A stretch of DNA of 64,000 bases from Streptomyces omiyaensis (GTDB taxonomy: Bacteria; Actinomycetota; Actinomycetes; Streptomycetales; Streptomycetaceae), in the NCBI RefSeq assembly GCF_014650895.1, contig NZ_BMVV01000014.1, forward strand, positions 124,001-188,000, given 5' to 3'. This document shows positions 32,189 through 40,421 of this stretch, piece after piece. A program made the translations under genes and the position numbers. Under the pieces are notes generated by a model that was given only the letters and a program-made list of their open reading frames with translations, was not told the DNA's origin and ran no database searches. Each line of letters starts with the position of its first letter. The first letter of the stretch is position 1.

Positions 32189-32231
32189 GGGCCCCGGAGC
32201 GGGGCGGAGGCCTCGGACCGGGCCGGGGCCC
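32189..32231. terminator. convergent-gene hairpin
   Basis: GGGCCCCGG (32189-32197) pairs with CCGGGGCCC (32223-32231) across a 25-base loop that can itself fold. It fills the gap between the GNAT stop and the stop of the convergent epimerase gene, so it could serve both. Confidence 0.55.
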
Positions 32232-33068
32232 CTACGTGCCCTGGTGTGCGAAGCCGGTCCGCCAGGACGGGTGGGACGGGGACCAGCCGGCCTCCCGCGC
32301 GCGGGCGTTCAGGGCACCGCGGGCCCACGGCGTCCGGCCCGGCCGGCGCGGCGGGGACGGGACGCCCAGGGCGCCCGCCAGGACCGGCAGCCAGTCGTGG
32401 GCGGGGGCCGGGTCGTCGTCCACGACGTTGTACGCGCCGACGGGCCACGCCAGGGCCCGTACCGCCGCGTCGGCCGCGTCCGCGACGTGGACGAAGGAAC
32501 TCACCGAGGCGTCGGCCGTGGTGCTGCCCAGGAACCGGGCGTCCGCCGCCCCGGCGAGCGCGGCGGCGACGGCGCCACCGGGTGCGTACCAGGTGCCCGG
32601 ACCGTAGAGGATGCCGTACCGCAGGACGACGGCCTCCGGGAGCTCGGCGGCCGTGCTCTCCAGGGCCCGCACCCCCGCGACGATCCGGGCCCTGGGGAAC
32701 TCCCGGGTCCCGTCGAGCGGGACGGACTCGTCGGCGGGGCCCTCGCCCGGTGCGTACGCCCAGCCGATCGACTGCGCGACGATCCGGCGGACGCCGGCCG
32801 CACGCGCCGCGTCGACCAGGTTCCGGGTCCCCTCGGTCCGCAGCCGGTCGTTCGCGGCGCCGTCCGCCGCCCCCAGGTCCGTCAGCTGGTGCACCACCGC
32901 GTCGGGCGCCACCTCGGCGACCACCCGCCGCACCGCCCCGGCGTCCAGGACGTCCACCGGGTGCGGACCGCGCCGCGAGACGCCCACGACCTCGTGCCCC
33001 GCCGCCTCCAGACGGGGGACGAGCTGACGGCCCACGGCGCCCGTGGCGCCCGCTACGAGTACCCGCAT
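32232..33068 (-). CDS. NAD(P)-dependent epimerase/dehydratase (extended SDR)
   Basis: 278-aa extended SDR/atypical epimerase. The N-terminus has the nucleotide motif MRVLVAGATGAVGRQLVPRL. Middle elements are VVHQLTDLG, IVAQSIGWAYAPGEG and VLRYGILYGPGTWYAPGG, and FVHVADAADAAVRAL is near the C-terminus. The Tyr of YGILYGPG is not in a canonical YxxxK, so it may be a nucleotide-sugar or NmrA-like reductase rather than a true epimerase. Single gene, divergent from the lipoprotein gene at 33196. Substrate unknown. Confidence 0.88.
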   Translation of the reverse strand: MRVLVAGATGAVGRQLVPRLEAAGHEVVGVSRRGPHPVDVLDAGAVRRVVAEVAPDAVVHQLTDLGAADGAANDRLRTEGTRNLVDAARAAGVRRIVAQSIGWAYAPGEGPADESVPLDGTREFPRARIVAGVRALESTAAELPEAVVLRYGILYGPGTWYAPGGAVAAALAGAADARFLGSTTADASVSSFVHVADAADAAVRALAWPVGAYNVVDDDPAPAHDWLPVLAGALGVPSPPRRPGRTPWARGALNARAREAGWSPSHPSWRTGFAHQGT

Positions 33069-33195
33069 GCGGACCAGCGTAGAAGATCCGCCCGCCCGCC
33101 CGGCCGGCCGTCGGAGCGGGTGAGTACGCTCACCCCTCCGGCCCGGGTGAGCGGACGGCCGTCCGCCGACGCGGGGCCGGACGACGGGGGGACAC

Positions 33196-33936
33196 GTGAG
33201 GCGCCGACTGCTCCTGCTCGCGCCGCTGTTGACGCTCGCCGTCGGCTGCGGAGCGCTGCAGAACTCCGAGGACGACGCGACCGGCGCCGCGCGCGAGGCG
33301 GCACGGAAGGCCGGTGAGCGGCTCTACGGGCAGCGCCCGCGCACCGCGGAGGAGGTCGGCCGGTCCGCGTCCCTCCTCGACGGGGTGGAGGTGATGCGGG
33401 TGACCGGCACCGAGACGCACGCCGGGGACGGCGTCCACGTGGTCGTCCGCACCTCGGGCTCCGCCTACGACCCCTGGTTCGACGTCGACGAGGTGATCGT
33501 GCGCCGCTGCTTCGAGGTGCGGGTCTCGCCCGCGTCGGAGTGGCGCGAGGAACCCCGCGACGTGGACTGCCCGGACGGTTCCCCGCTGCGCTTCGCCCCG
33601 CCGCCCCCGCCGCCCGAACTGCCGCCGAGCGGCGCGGTCGAGGCGAAACTGGCGGGTGCGGCCCGGGACGGGCGGGTGGACGAGGACGAGGTGCGGCGGG
33701 CGGTCGCCGCCCTGGACCTCGATCCCGCGGTCCGCACCGAGGTCGAGGCGGAGGGCGACCGGGTCGGCGTCGTGCTGTCGCTGCCGGGCAACGGCTTCGA
33801 CCCGCAGGACTGCCTCCTCGGCAGCGTGGGCCCCGGCGCCGCCGAGGCGTGGGTCCCGCCCCGCATCCAGCGCATGCCCGGCGAGGGCGGCTGCGGCACC
33901 GGCAACGCCCTCCACCCGCAGCCCGCACCGCACTGA
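33196..33936 (+). CDS. putative lipoprotein of unknown function
   Basis: 246-aa exported protein. RRRLLLLAPLLTLAVGCG forms a lipoprotein signal with lipobox LAVGC, so it should be anchored on the outer face of the membrane. The mature part has an Ala/Arg-rich helix, a beta-rich region (GVEVMRVTGTETHAG, WFDVDEVIVRRCFEVRV), a run of seven prolines, and a second small domain containing DEDEVRRAVAALDLD. Five cysteines beyond the lipobox could form disulfides. No family recognised. GTG 33196. A purine-only tract follows the gene. Confidence 0.72.
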   Translation: MRRRLLLLAPLLTLAVGCGALQNSEDDATGAAREAARKAGERLYGQRPRTAEEVGRSASLLDGVEVMRVTGTETHAGDGVHVVVRTSGSAYDPWFDVDEVIVRRCFEVRVSPASEWREEPRDVDCPDGSPLRFAPPPPPPELPPSGAVEAKLAGAARDGRVDEDEVRRAVAALDLDPAVRTEVEAEGDRVGVVLSLPGNGFDPQDCLLGSVGPGAAEAWVPPRIQRMPGEGGCGTGNALHPQPAPH

Positions 33937-33942
33937 GCGACG

Positions 33943-33990
33943 GAGGGGAGGGGAGGGGAGAGGAGGAGAGGGCGCAGAAGGAGGGGGAGG
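33943..33990 (+). repeat. purine-rich tract downstream of the lipoprotein gene
   Basis: About 48 bases almost entirely of G and A, with GGGGA/GGAGG iterations, lie in the 240-base gap before the next gene. Simple-sequence region; no gene seen. Confidence 0.6.
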
Positions 33991-34176
33991 CGCTCCTCGC
34001 ACTCCACGCCCCCCGCCGGCTCCCTGCCGCGCGGCTCCGCCGATGACGCCCCCGTGGCCCGCCGAAGTGGTCCGGTGAAGTGAATTTCCGTGCGGGCGGC
34101 GTACGCCGGGCAGGGACGACGGGCCCCGGGAGCCGAGACTGGTCCCCACCACGCCCTCGGAGAACGGATTGCTCGT

Positions 34177-34947
34177 ATGGACAGGTCAACGGCGTTGCAA
34201 CTCGCAGCCGACGAACTGGAGGAGCGGGAACTCCGGACCAGCAGCATCGAGATCATCGATTACGTCCCGAGCGATCCCACCCGGCGCATGCTGACGCCAC
34301 CGGGATCCGTCATGGTGTTCCTGGACCGGGAGGGCGCGCCCCTGCTCGATCGGATCAGGGGGGCCGTCCTGGAGCGCACCGGGGAGGACCTCCGGCTCGC
34401 GCAGGAGATCTCCGATCTCTTCCGCGCCCGCGAGAAGGTGAGCTATTACCGTGCCTACCGGCTGCTCCGCGAAGCGGAGAGCTTCGCCACGATCCGCTAT
34501 GGCGCCCGGACGCTCGCCACACACGTCTTCCCCTCGCCCCAGGCGGGCCTGGTGGCGATCGAGAACCCCTACAACGGCGGCCGCCTGTCACCCGGCGAAC
34601 TGACTCTGGTCGAGCACCTGGTCCCGGGGACCACGGCCCGTCTGGCCGCCGTGGCGGTTCGCCACATGCCCCCGCTCACCGAAGCCGAGCGCGCCGCGGT
34701 GGACCAGGTGCCCGACGACCAGCTGGAAATGAACCTCACGCTCCGAGCCGACTGCTGCGACACCTGGACCGGATTCGTGGAGCAGCTCGCACAGATCACT
34801 CACGCGACGTACTACTGCCTGGTGATGGGTGCGAGCGAACAGGACGCTCCGCTGTCGGCCGAGGAGATCGAGAAGCTCGGCCCCACCGCCTCGGCCCGCA
34901 AGCTCCTGAACCGGCGCCGCGAGCTGCTCGGCCACCACCACGCGTGA
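34177..34947 (+). CDS. unknown protein, first gene of an SdpAB-like module
   Basis: 256-aa soluble protein with no family I can name. It is acidic and mixed alpha/beta. It has EIIDYVPSDPTRRML near residue 30, YGARTLATHVFPSPQAGLVA in the middle, a paired cysteine in LRADCCDTWTGFVEQL, and a basic C-terminal helix ending HHHA. ATG 34177 has GGAG 16 bases upstream. It lies 9 bases before a one-TM protein gene and 0.6 kb before an HTTM-like gene, so the three form an operon. Codon use includes more A/T-ending codons (TAT, ATT, GAT, ATC mix) than its neighbours, a sign of transfer. The CC motif could be catalytic or a lipid/peptide attachment site; this is speculation. Confidence 0.75.
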   Translation: MDRSTALQLAADELEERELRTSSIEIIDYVPSDPTRRMLTPPGSVMVFLDREGAPLLDRIRGAVLERTGEDLRLAQEISDLFRAREKVSYYRAYRLLREAESFATIRYGARTLATHVFPSPQAGLVAIENPYNGGRLSPGELTLVEHLVPGTTARLAAVAVRHMPPLTEAERAAVDQVPDDQLEMNLTLRADCCDTWTGFVEQLAQITHATYYCLVMGASEQDAPLSAEEIEKLGPTASARKLLNRRRELLGHHHA

Positions 34948-34956
34948 GGCACCGGA

Positions 34957-35481
34957 ATGCGTGAGGCAGCCGGCCTCGGGTTCGCGGCAGTGTGCTCCGT
35001 GTGGATCGTCCTGACCCTGGTGTGCCAGGGGCGGTCGCGGGTGGCGGCGGCGATCCGCAGGCACGACGTGTTCGGTCTCATCCCGCTGTGGACCTTCTTC
35101 GCCCCGACTCCCGGTACGCAGGACTACGTACTGCTCCGCCGTTGCCGTACGGCCGACGGCCGGCTCACGCAGTGGCGGGAGCTGGGCGGGGCCGATGCCA
35201 CCGGCCAGCCGCTGTGCACCGTCTGGAATCCCGCCCGGCGGCACGCCAAAGCCTTGCTCGACGCGGCCCAGAGCCTCTTGGAGCTGGCGTCCCGGGTGGG
35301 CCGGCCGGAGGAGATCGAGCTGTCGGCGCCCTACCTGGCGCTCCTGGCGCACGTGTCGGCGCAGCCCTGTTCCGAGGAGGCGTGTGCCACCCAGTTCGCT
35401 CTCGTCATCCAGAAGAGCTCTGCCTACGAGGAGGCCGTTCCCGCGGTGGCCTTCGTCTCTTCCCTGCACGAGATCGACTGA
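34957..35481 (+). CDS. one-TM protein resembling SdpA-type maturation factors
   Basis: 174 aa. A single N-terminal membrane segment (GLGFAAVCSVWIVLTLVC) is followed by FGLIPLWTFFAPTPGTQDY. That is a Trp-Phe-Phe-Pro pattern like the short partner proteins of HTTM membrane proteins and, more loosely, SdpA (which has WGFFT.DPR). The C-terminal soluble part has two cysteines in QPCSEEACATQ. ATG 34957 lies 9 bases after the previous stop. Role inferred: partner of the membrane protein downstream. The SdpA resemblance is motif-level only. Confidence 0.68.
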   Translation: MREAAGLGFAAVCSVWIVLTLVCQGRSRVAAAIRRHDVFGLIPLWTFFAPTPGTQDYVLLRRCRTADGRLTQWRELGGADATGQPLCTVWNPARRHAKALLDAAQSLLELASRVGRPEEIELSAPYLALLAHVSAQPCSEEACATQFALVIQKSSAYEEAVPAVAFVSSLHEID

Positions 35482-35558
35482 TCCCCCGTCGGATCCCCGT
35501 GGCGGAAGACGCATGTTCCCTCGGCGCAAGCACCAGGACGATTCGTGGAGCGGACCTC

Positions 35559-36347
35559 GTGAACCCTGAACTGGCGGTACGCCTCACCCTCGCGATCGGT
35601 GGCGTGGGCGTGGTGATCTCTTCCTGGGAGTACCTCACGCGCCCCGCCCTGCTGGCCGACCACGCGATCGCGGGCTGGCCGGTCGGCCGATCCTGCCGGA
35701 CGTGGCGGTTGACCCGTCGCACCGAGCGAGCCGTGGATCTGGTCTTCCGGTACCCGAACGTCCTCGTGCTGGTGGTGCTGCGGCTGGCGGCGGCGACGGC
35801 GACGGTGATCGGGGATCTGGTTCCGGCCGTTCTGTCCCTCGGCGTCGTGGCGGTGACCTCGGTTCTTCTCGGTGCGCGCTCCCCGTACGGCAGCGACGGT
35901 GCGGACCAGCTCTCGTTGATCATCTTCGTCGCGGCGTTCTGCGCCGCGGTGATCGGCACCGACGGCTCGCAGCGCTCCTTCCTCTGGTTCGTGACGGCAC
36001 AGGCGTGCTGCGCGTACTTCGTCGCGGGCTTCGCCAAACTGATCTCACCGGTGTGGCGAAGCGGCCGGGCGCTCGGCGGGATCCTGGGCACCAAGATCTA
36101 CGGAAACCGCCGCCTCGGTCCGGTCGTCGCCTCCCGTCCCAGGGCGGCATGGCTCGCGGGGTGGGGGGTGATCGCGCTGGAGTGCGCCTTCCCCCTCGTC
36201 CTCGTGGGCGAGCCGCGCGTCACGTACGGGCTCCTGGCGCTCGCGCTGGTGATGCATCTCGGAATCCTGGTCACCATGAGGCTGAACACCTTCGTCTGGG
36301 CGTTCACCGCGACCTATCCGAGCGTCGTCTACTGCACGCTGTACTGA
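35559..36347 (+). CDS. HTTM-like (SdpB-type) multi-pass membrane protein
   Basis: 262 aa with about six to seven membrane helices. The stretch CAYFVAGFAKLISPVWRSG and the terminal LGILVTMRLNTFVWAFTATY are typical of horizontally transferred HTTM proteins, the membrane branch related to vitamin K-dependent carboxylases that includes SdpB. GTG 35559 with GGAG upstream. Third gene of the module starting at 34177. In Bacillus, SdpA and SdpB mature a small toxin precursor. No SdpC-like precursor is visible here, so the product or target is open. Confidence 0.75.
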   Translation: MNPELAVRLTLAIGGVGVVISSWEYLTRPALLADHAIAGWPVGRSCRTWRLTRRTERAVDLVFRYPNVLVLVVLRLAAATATVIGDLVPAVLSLGVVAVTSVLLGARSPYGSDGADQLSLIIFVAAFCAAVIGTDGSQRSFLWFVTAQACCAYFVAGFAKLISPVWRSGRALGGILGTKIYGNRRLGPVVASRPRAAWLAGWGVIALECAFPLVLVGEPRVTYGLLALALVMHLGILVTMRLNTFVWAFTATYPSVVYCTLY

Positions 36348-37091
36348 GAAGGCCGGGATCCCCTCCTCGGCCCGCGGCGGCATCATCGAGCCCCTGCACC
36401 GGTGAGCTCCTCCCGACGGAGCGCGTCATCATGTCGCGGTCGGAACGGCACGCACGGAACCACCGGAGTCCGAGGTGGTCGAAGGGGACGGCTCCTCCGC
36501 CGATTCGGGTGAATCGGCAGAACCCGTTCTCCCCTCCGTGCCGGGTGACGACACGGAGATCGGGCTCCGGCCGGAGCTGCTTCCCCCGGCGATCCGGTCC
36601 CGCCGCGGTGCCGGCCGCCGGAGTCTCCACCGGTGCCACGAACGCGAACCCCGACGCTTTCCGGCCCTCGCCGGCACGGCCCGCACCCCCGTCCGCCCCT
36701 ACGGGTGCATGCCCTCCCGAGGCGACAGGGCTCGGGTGCGCGCGACGCCGTCGTGCGGCACGCCGCCCCGTGGAACGGGTGCCCGAAGCCGGAAGGCGGC
36801 AGGACGCGTCACGACGTGAACCCGCGGCAGAGCCGTCCCCTCGTGCCGCCCGCGTACGGGCGCGCGGCCGGACCGATGGGGACGCCCCCTTAGGCGGGGG
36901 CCGGGCCGGGCCGTAGTCTGGACCCCGGCCGGTACGGCAGCGACGAGCCCGGCCGGCGGGGCGTCGGAGTCCGGCGGCGAGCGCGCAGGAGGCTCGGCCG
37001 GGGGCCCGTACGACCGCAGGTGCCACCCCACCCCGTACCCCGGAGGGCGGACAGAACCGTCACTCCTCGACCGATCGAACGGACTTGCGAA
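36348..37091. other. 744-base stretch with no supported gene
   Basis: Open frames exist on both strands but give unrecognisable Arg/Pro-rich translations without RBS. Near the right end, TTAGGC (36890-36895) and TAGTCT (36914-36919) with 18 bases between could be a promoter for the gene at 37092. Otherwise nothing is seen. Confidence 0.5.
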
Positions 37092-37646
37092 GTGAGCAGT
37101 CTCCCCGGATCTCGCCCACCGGGCAGGACCTGGACCGTCCGCCTCACCGGACACCCCGACCGCTCCGCCACCGTGGTGTGCAGCACCACCGCGTGCCGGA
37201 TGCCCCCGCGCTCCAAGGACCTCAACGCCCTGCGCGACTTCGCGCACCAGCACGTCCGGGCCCACGCGCGCTCCGCCACCCCGCGCCCCGACGCCGTCTG
37301 CGCCTGCGGCGCGGCCGAGTGCCGCCACCACAGCACCCGGGTGACCTGCATGGGCCGGACCCTGCTCGTCCTCCTCCACAACCGCGCGGTGGGCGACGTC
37401 TGGACCCTGACCGAGGTCTGCCAGGCCTGCGCCCCCCACATCCCGCACGCCACGATCGTCCCCGGCGCCGCTCCGCCGGCCGGGGGCGCCGCCCCCGCGC
37501 CGGCCCGCGCCGTGCCGCCCGCGATCATGCAGGCCACCTTCTCCTCCCCGCAGCCGACCGACGCCGACGACGTCTCCGCCGCGCGCCGCAGCCAGCGTCC
37601 TCCGCGCGGCCGCCGCGGGCGGGGCGGCCCGCCCCGCCGGGGCTGA
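37092..37646 (+). CDS. conserved Cys/His-rich hypothetical protein
   Basis: 184-aa protein of a type I associate with streptomycetes. The N-terminal part TWTVRLTGHPDRSATVVCST is followed by a Cys/His cluster (VCACGAAECRHHSTRVTC) and later EVCQACAPH, which together could bind one or two zinc ions. The last 60 residues are Pro/Ala/Arg-rich and disordered. GTG 37092 is chosen because the conserved part begins right after it; the upstream in-frame extension is low complexity. Function unknown; possibly nucleic-acid binding. Confidence 0.65.
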   Translation: MSSLPGSRPPGRTWTVRLTGHPDRSATVVCSTTACRMPPRSKDLNALRDFAHQHVRAHARSATPRPDAVCACGAAECRHHSTRVTCMGRTLLVLLHNRAVGDVWTLTEVCQACAPHIPHATIVPGAAPPAGGAAPAPARAVPPAIMQATFSSPQPTDADDVSAARRSQRPPRGRRGRGGPPRRG

Positions 37647-37776
37647 TCCTCCGTCCCGGCCGGTCCTCCCGGCCGGGACCGGTCCTCCCCTCCGGATCGC
37701 CGCGGGGAGGAAAAGGACACAGAATTCCATAGAGGGGCGTGCATCCGCCGGTGACGACTGCCGGGAAGGGAGAGGT

Positions 37777-38748
37777 GTGCCCGAAGTCCCGCTCTGGCTG
37801 TGGGGAGCGTTCGCCGCGACGGTGGTCGTGTCGCTGACGGTGGACCTGCTCGCCCACCGCACCGCGCACGTCATCGGCTTCAAGGAGGCCGCGGCCTGGA
37901 GCGGCCTGTGGGTGGGTCTGGCCCTGGTCTTCGGCGGGGTCGTCTTCCTCGTCCTGGGCACCACGGCGGGCACGGAGTACACCACCGCCTGGCTGCTGGA
38001 GAAGAGCCTGTCGGTCGACAACCTCTTCGTCTTCGCGGTGATCTTCGCCTATTTCAGGGTGCCGCGCGCCTACCAGCACCGGGTGCTGTTCTTCGGCGTC
38101 ATGGGCGCGCTCGTCTTCCGGGGGATCTTCCTCTCCCTCGGCGTGGCCGTGGTCAGCCGCTTCACCGCCGTGCTGTTCGTCTTCGCCGCCGTTCTCTTCT
38201 ACAGCACGTACAAACTCCTCAAGGGCGACGAGGAGAGCTTCGATCCGGGCAAGAGCTTCGCGGTGCGGATGCTCCGCAAGGTCGTGCCGGTCCGCGACGA
38301 GTACGCGGGGACGAAGTTCTTCGTCAAGGAAGCCGGCCGGCGGGTGGCCACCCCGCTCCTGGCGGTGGTGGCCGCGATCGAGGCGGCCGACCTGATCTTC
38401 GCCGTGGACAGCGTCCCCGCCGTCCTCGCCGTCAGCGACGACGCCTTCATCGTCTACACCAGCAACGCCTTCGCCATCCTCGGCCTGCGCGCGCTGTACT
38501 TCATGCTCGCCGGGCTCCTGGACCGCTTCCACTACCTGAGCAAGGGCCTCGCGTTCATCCTCGCCTTCATCGGCGTGAAGCTCGTCCTCCAGGCGTCCCA
38601 CAAGATGATCAGCGATTCCGTCCCCGAGATCCCCTCGCCGGTCAGCCTCGCCGTCATCGTCGTCGTCCTCGCGGGTTCCGTGATCCTCAGCATCCGCCGG
38701 CCGCCGCCCGCCCAGGGAGACCCGGCACCCCCTATCATTAAAGAATGA
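37777..38748 (+). CDS. TerC family integral membrane protein
   Basis: 323-aa membrane protein with about nine helices, the size of Alx/TerC-type proteins. WLLEKSLSVDNLFVFAVIFA and AIEAADLIFAVDSVPAVLAV are the two acidic signature helices of the family, which in characterised members takes part in manganese export or metal loading of secreted proteins. GTG 37777 behind AAGGGAG. Its stop overlaps the start of a 66-aa zinc-ribbon gene. No tellurite-resistance ter cluster is nearby. The 130-base leader has several hairpins but no riboswitch I can support. Confidence 0.93.
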   Translation: MPEVPLWLWGAFAATVVVSLTVDLLAHRTAHVIGFKEAAAWSGLWVGLALVFGGVVFLVLGTTAGTEYTTAWLLEKSLSVDNLFVFAVIFAYFRVPRAYQHRVLFFGVMGALVFRGIFLSLGVAVVSRFTAVLFVFAAVLFYSTYKLLKGDEESFDPGKSFAVRMLRKVVPVRDEYAGTKFFVKEAGRRVATPLLAVVAAIEAADLIFAVDSVPAVLAVSDDAFIVYTSNAFAILGLRALYFMLAGLLDRFHYLSKGLAFILAFIGVKLVLQASHKMISDSVPEIPSPVSLAVIVVVLAGSVILSIRRPPPAQGDPAPPIIKE

Positions 38749-38945
38749 GTAAAACCGAGCACGAGACGAGCCCTCGGGCGGCTGCCGTCTGCCCGGTCTG
38801 CGCAGAGCCCCTGACCGGAAGCGTGAAGAAGCGGCACAAGACGCTCGGCGTCTTCGTGCCCGTGTGGGCCCCCGGCCCCTGCCACAACCCCGACTGCTCC
38901 GCCTATCTGGTGAACCCCGAGGAGACGGGGAAGCGGGAGCGCTGA
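38745..38945 (+). CDS. zinc-ribbon microprotein coupled to TerC
   Basis: 66-aa protein beginning within the terC stop (ATGA). It contains VCPVCAEPL and PGPCHNPDCSAYL, two CxxC-like knuckles about 30 residues apart, the arrangement of a zinc ribbon. Termini are charged. Coupling suggests it acts with the TerC protein, perhaps as a metal chaperone or sensor. This is inference; no family name known to me. Confidence 0.75.
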   Translation: MSKTEHETSPRAAAVCPVCAEPLTGSVKKRHKTLGVFVPVWAPGPCHNPDCSAYLVNPEETGKRER

Positions 38946-39234
38946 GGCGCACGGCCGAACGGCACGGCGCGGGCGAACCGCGCGACCCGGCGGACCGCGC
39001 TGTCCGGCGAGCCCCGCGACCCGGCGAGCCCCGCCGTGCAAGCCGCCCCGTGCGGGTACGCGCGTACCCGCCCCGCGCCGCCCCGTGCGGATCCGCGTGG
39101 GGGCGACAGGCGCCCGTCGGCCGTGCGCCCCTGAGGTCCGGGCCCATGATCGGGTCCACGGCGGAGGCCCGGCCCGAACCCCCCGCTCGCCGGAACCGAG
39201 GCGGCAGCCGTCCTCGGCGGCCTCGACGCCGGCG

Positions 39235-39700
39235 GGCGGCACCGGCGTGGAAGCGCTCCGGCCCGGACGCGACCGGGTCCCGGGCGACGGCCGGCGCGTC
39301 CGCCGTCACTCCGGGCGGACTGCTCAAGCACCTCGCTCACGTCGAGGACGGCGACTTCGCGCGCCTCCGGCCCCGCACCTCCGCCGGTGCCCCCGGCCGA
39401 CCGCCGACCGGGAGAGCGACCCGGACCGGGACCACAGGTCCACCCCCGACGACACCCCCGGGGAACTGTTCGCCCTCTGGCAGGAGGCGACGGCCCGCTC
39501 CCGTGCCCCCGTCGGCGAAGCGCTCCGCACGGGCGGCCCCGACCAGCCCGGCGCCCACGCCACCCGCGGAGGCGAACGCCCCCACCTCAGCCGCATCCCC
39601 CGGACCTCGTCGAGGAGTACGGCCGCCAGGTCGGCCGCGCCGACCTCATCCGCGAATCCGTGGTGTCGAGTGCCGCGGGGCCGACGGACTCGGCCCGCCG
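39235..39700 (+). pseudogene. decayed DUF664/DinB family gene with frameshifts
   Basis: The order of a DUF664 DinB-like protein can be read across three frames. Frame 2 gives WKRSGPDATGSRATAGASAV and GGLLKHLAHVEDGDFARLR. Frame 1 gives DDTPGELFALWQEATARSR and GGERPHLSRI. Frame 3 gives DLVEEYGRQVGRADLIRESV. Two frameshifts break the gene, and the normal W/H metal motifs between the first two parts are scrambled. No start codon with RBS. It is the left end of a cluster of gene remnants. Confidence 0.75.
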
Positions 39701-39823
39701 GGAAAGCTCCCTCCCAGCCTCTTCGTCATGCTCGTCGCCTGCAATCCTGATGTCGGGTCTGCCGCACGATCGGGTGGCATCTGAACCGGCTTGCCTGGTA
39801 GGGCAGGCGGGAAGGACGCCGTT

Positions 39824-39967
39824 GTGCCGAAGCCTTATCCGCAAGGGTTCCGCCAGGACGTCGTGCGGGTCGCGCGGAACCGCGGCCCGGGTGCGACGGG
39901 CGAGCGGCGGCCACCGGACCTGGACGGCCGTGCCGCTCATCCAGAGGAAGGACGGGGCCTCGTGTGA
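39824..39967 (+). pseudogene. IS3 family transposase orfA, N-terminal stub
   Basis: The 47-codon frame starts VPKPYPQGFRQDVVRVARNR, the standard start of IS3-family OrfA (PKxYPxEFRxDVVRVARNR). It then loses similarity after GPG and stops. The HTH and everything beyond are missing. A second IS3 remnant in this window (56.6-57.3 kb) overlaps it by only the RQDxVRVARNRGPG segment. Confidence 0.8.
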
Positions 39968-40077
39968 TTCTCGGCCCCACCCCTTGCGTCGCCGTGGTGT
40001 GAGGGGCGTCGCCCGGATCTGCGGGATTCACGGTGGTCGGACCGTCGACGGGTCCGGCGCGGTGTGAAGGGAGCCGG

Positions 40078-40275
40078 ACCGCCCTTTCCGAGGAGGCGGC
40101 GACCGACATCCTGGTCGACGAGGGCGCCGCCGCCGTCACGCCGGCGGCGGTTGGCGCCCGCGCGTGCCTGGCCCGCTCCAGCGTCTACCGGTACTTCGAC
40201 TCCTCACCGGCCCTCCTGTCGACCCTCACGGAGGAGGTCTTCCGGCGCTCCGGCGAGGCGCTCACCCGCGCCGTG
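40078..40275 (+). pseudogene. truncated TetR family regulator (HTH domain only)
   Basis: Codons from 40078 encode TALSEEAATDILVDEGAAAV, then TPAAVGARACLARSSVYRYF and a DSSPALLSTLTEEVFRRSGE helix. This is a complete TetR DNA-binding domain. Similarity ends after about 66 residues, and the frame runs into unrelated sequence. No start codon with RBS is visible at the front, so both ends are damaged. Confidence 0.75.
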
Positions 40276-40421
40276 TCGTCTTCCGGCGCAGGGTCCAGCG
40301 GGTTTGTCCCTTGCCCGTGGGGGGCCAGGGGCGTGATCGCCGTGCAGAGGCACGATGACCGCCCGGTGAGGAGCCCGGGCGGCCGCTTCGGGGTGGGGGT
40401 CGGAAGGTGATCCGTGGTTGT

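Noticed and set aside
36304..37026. 240-codon minus-strand frame after the HTTM-like gene
   Set aside because: Unrecognisable Arg/Ala/Gly-rich translation that overlaps the HTTM-like gene end; no start signal.
37647..37776. yybP-ykoY manganese riboswitch in front of the TerC gene
   Set aside because: The leader has GC hairpins, but I could not find the conserved riboswitch core, so the resemblance is only positional.
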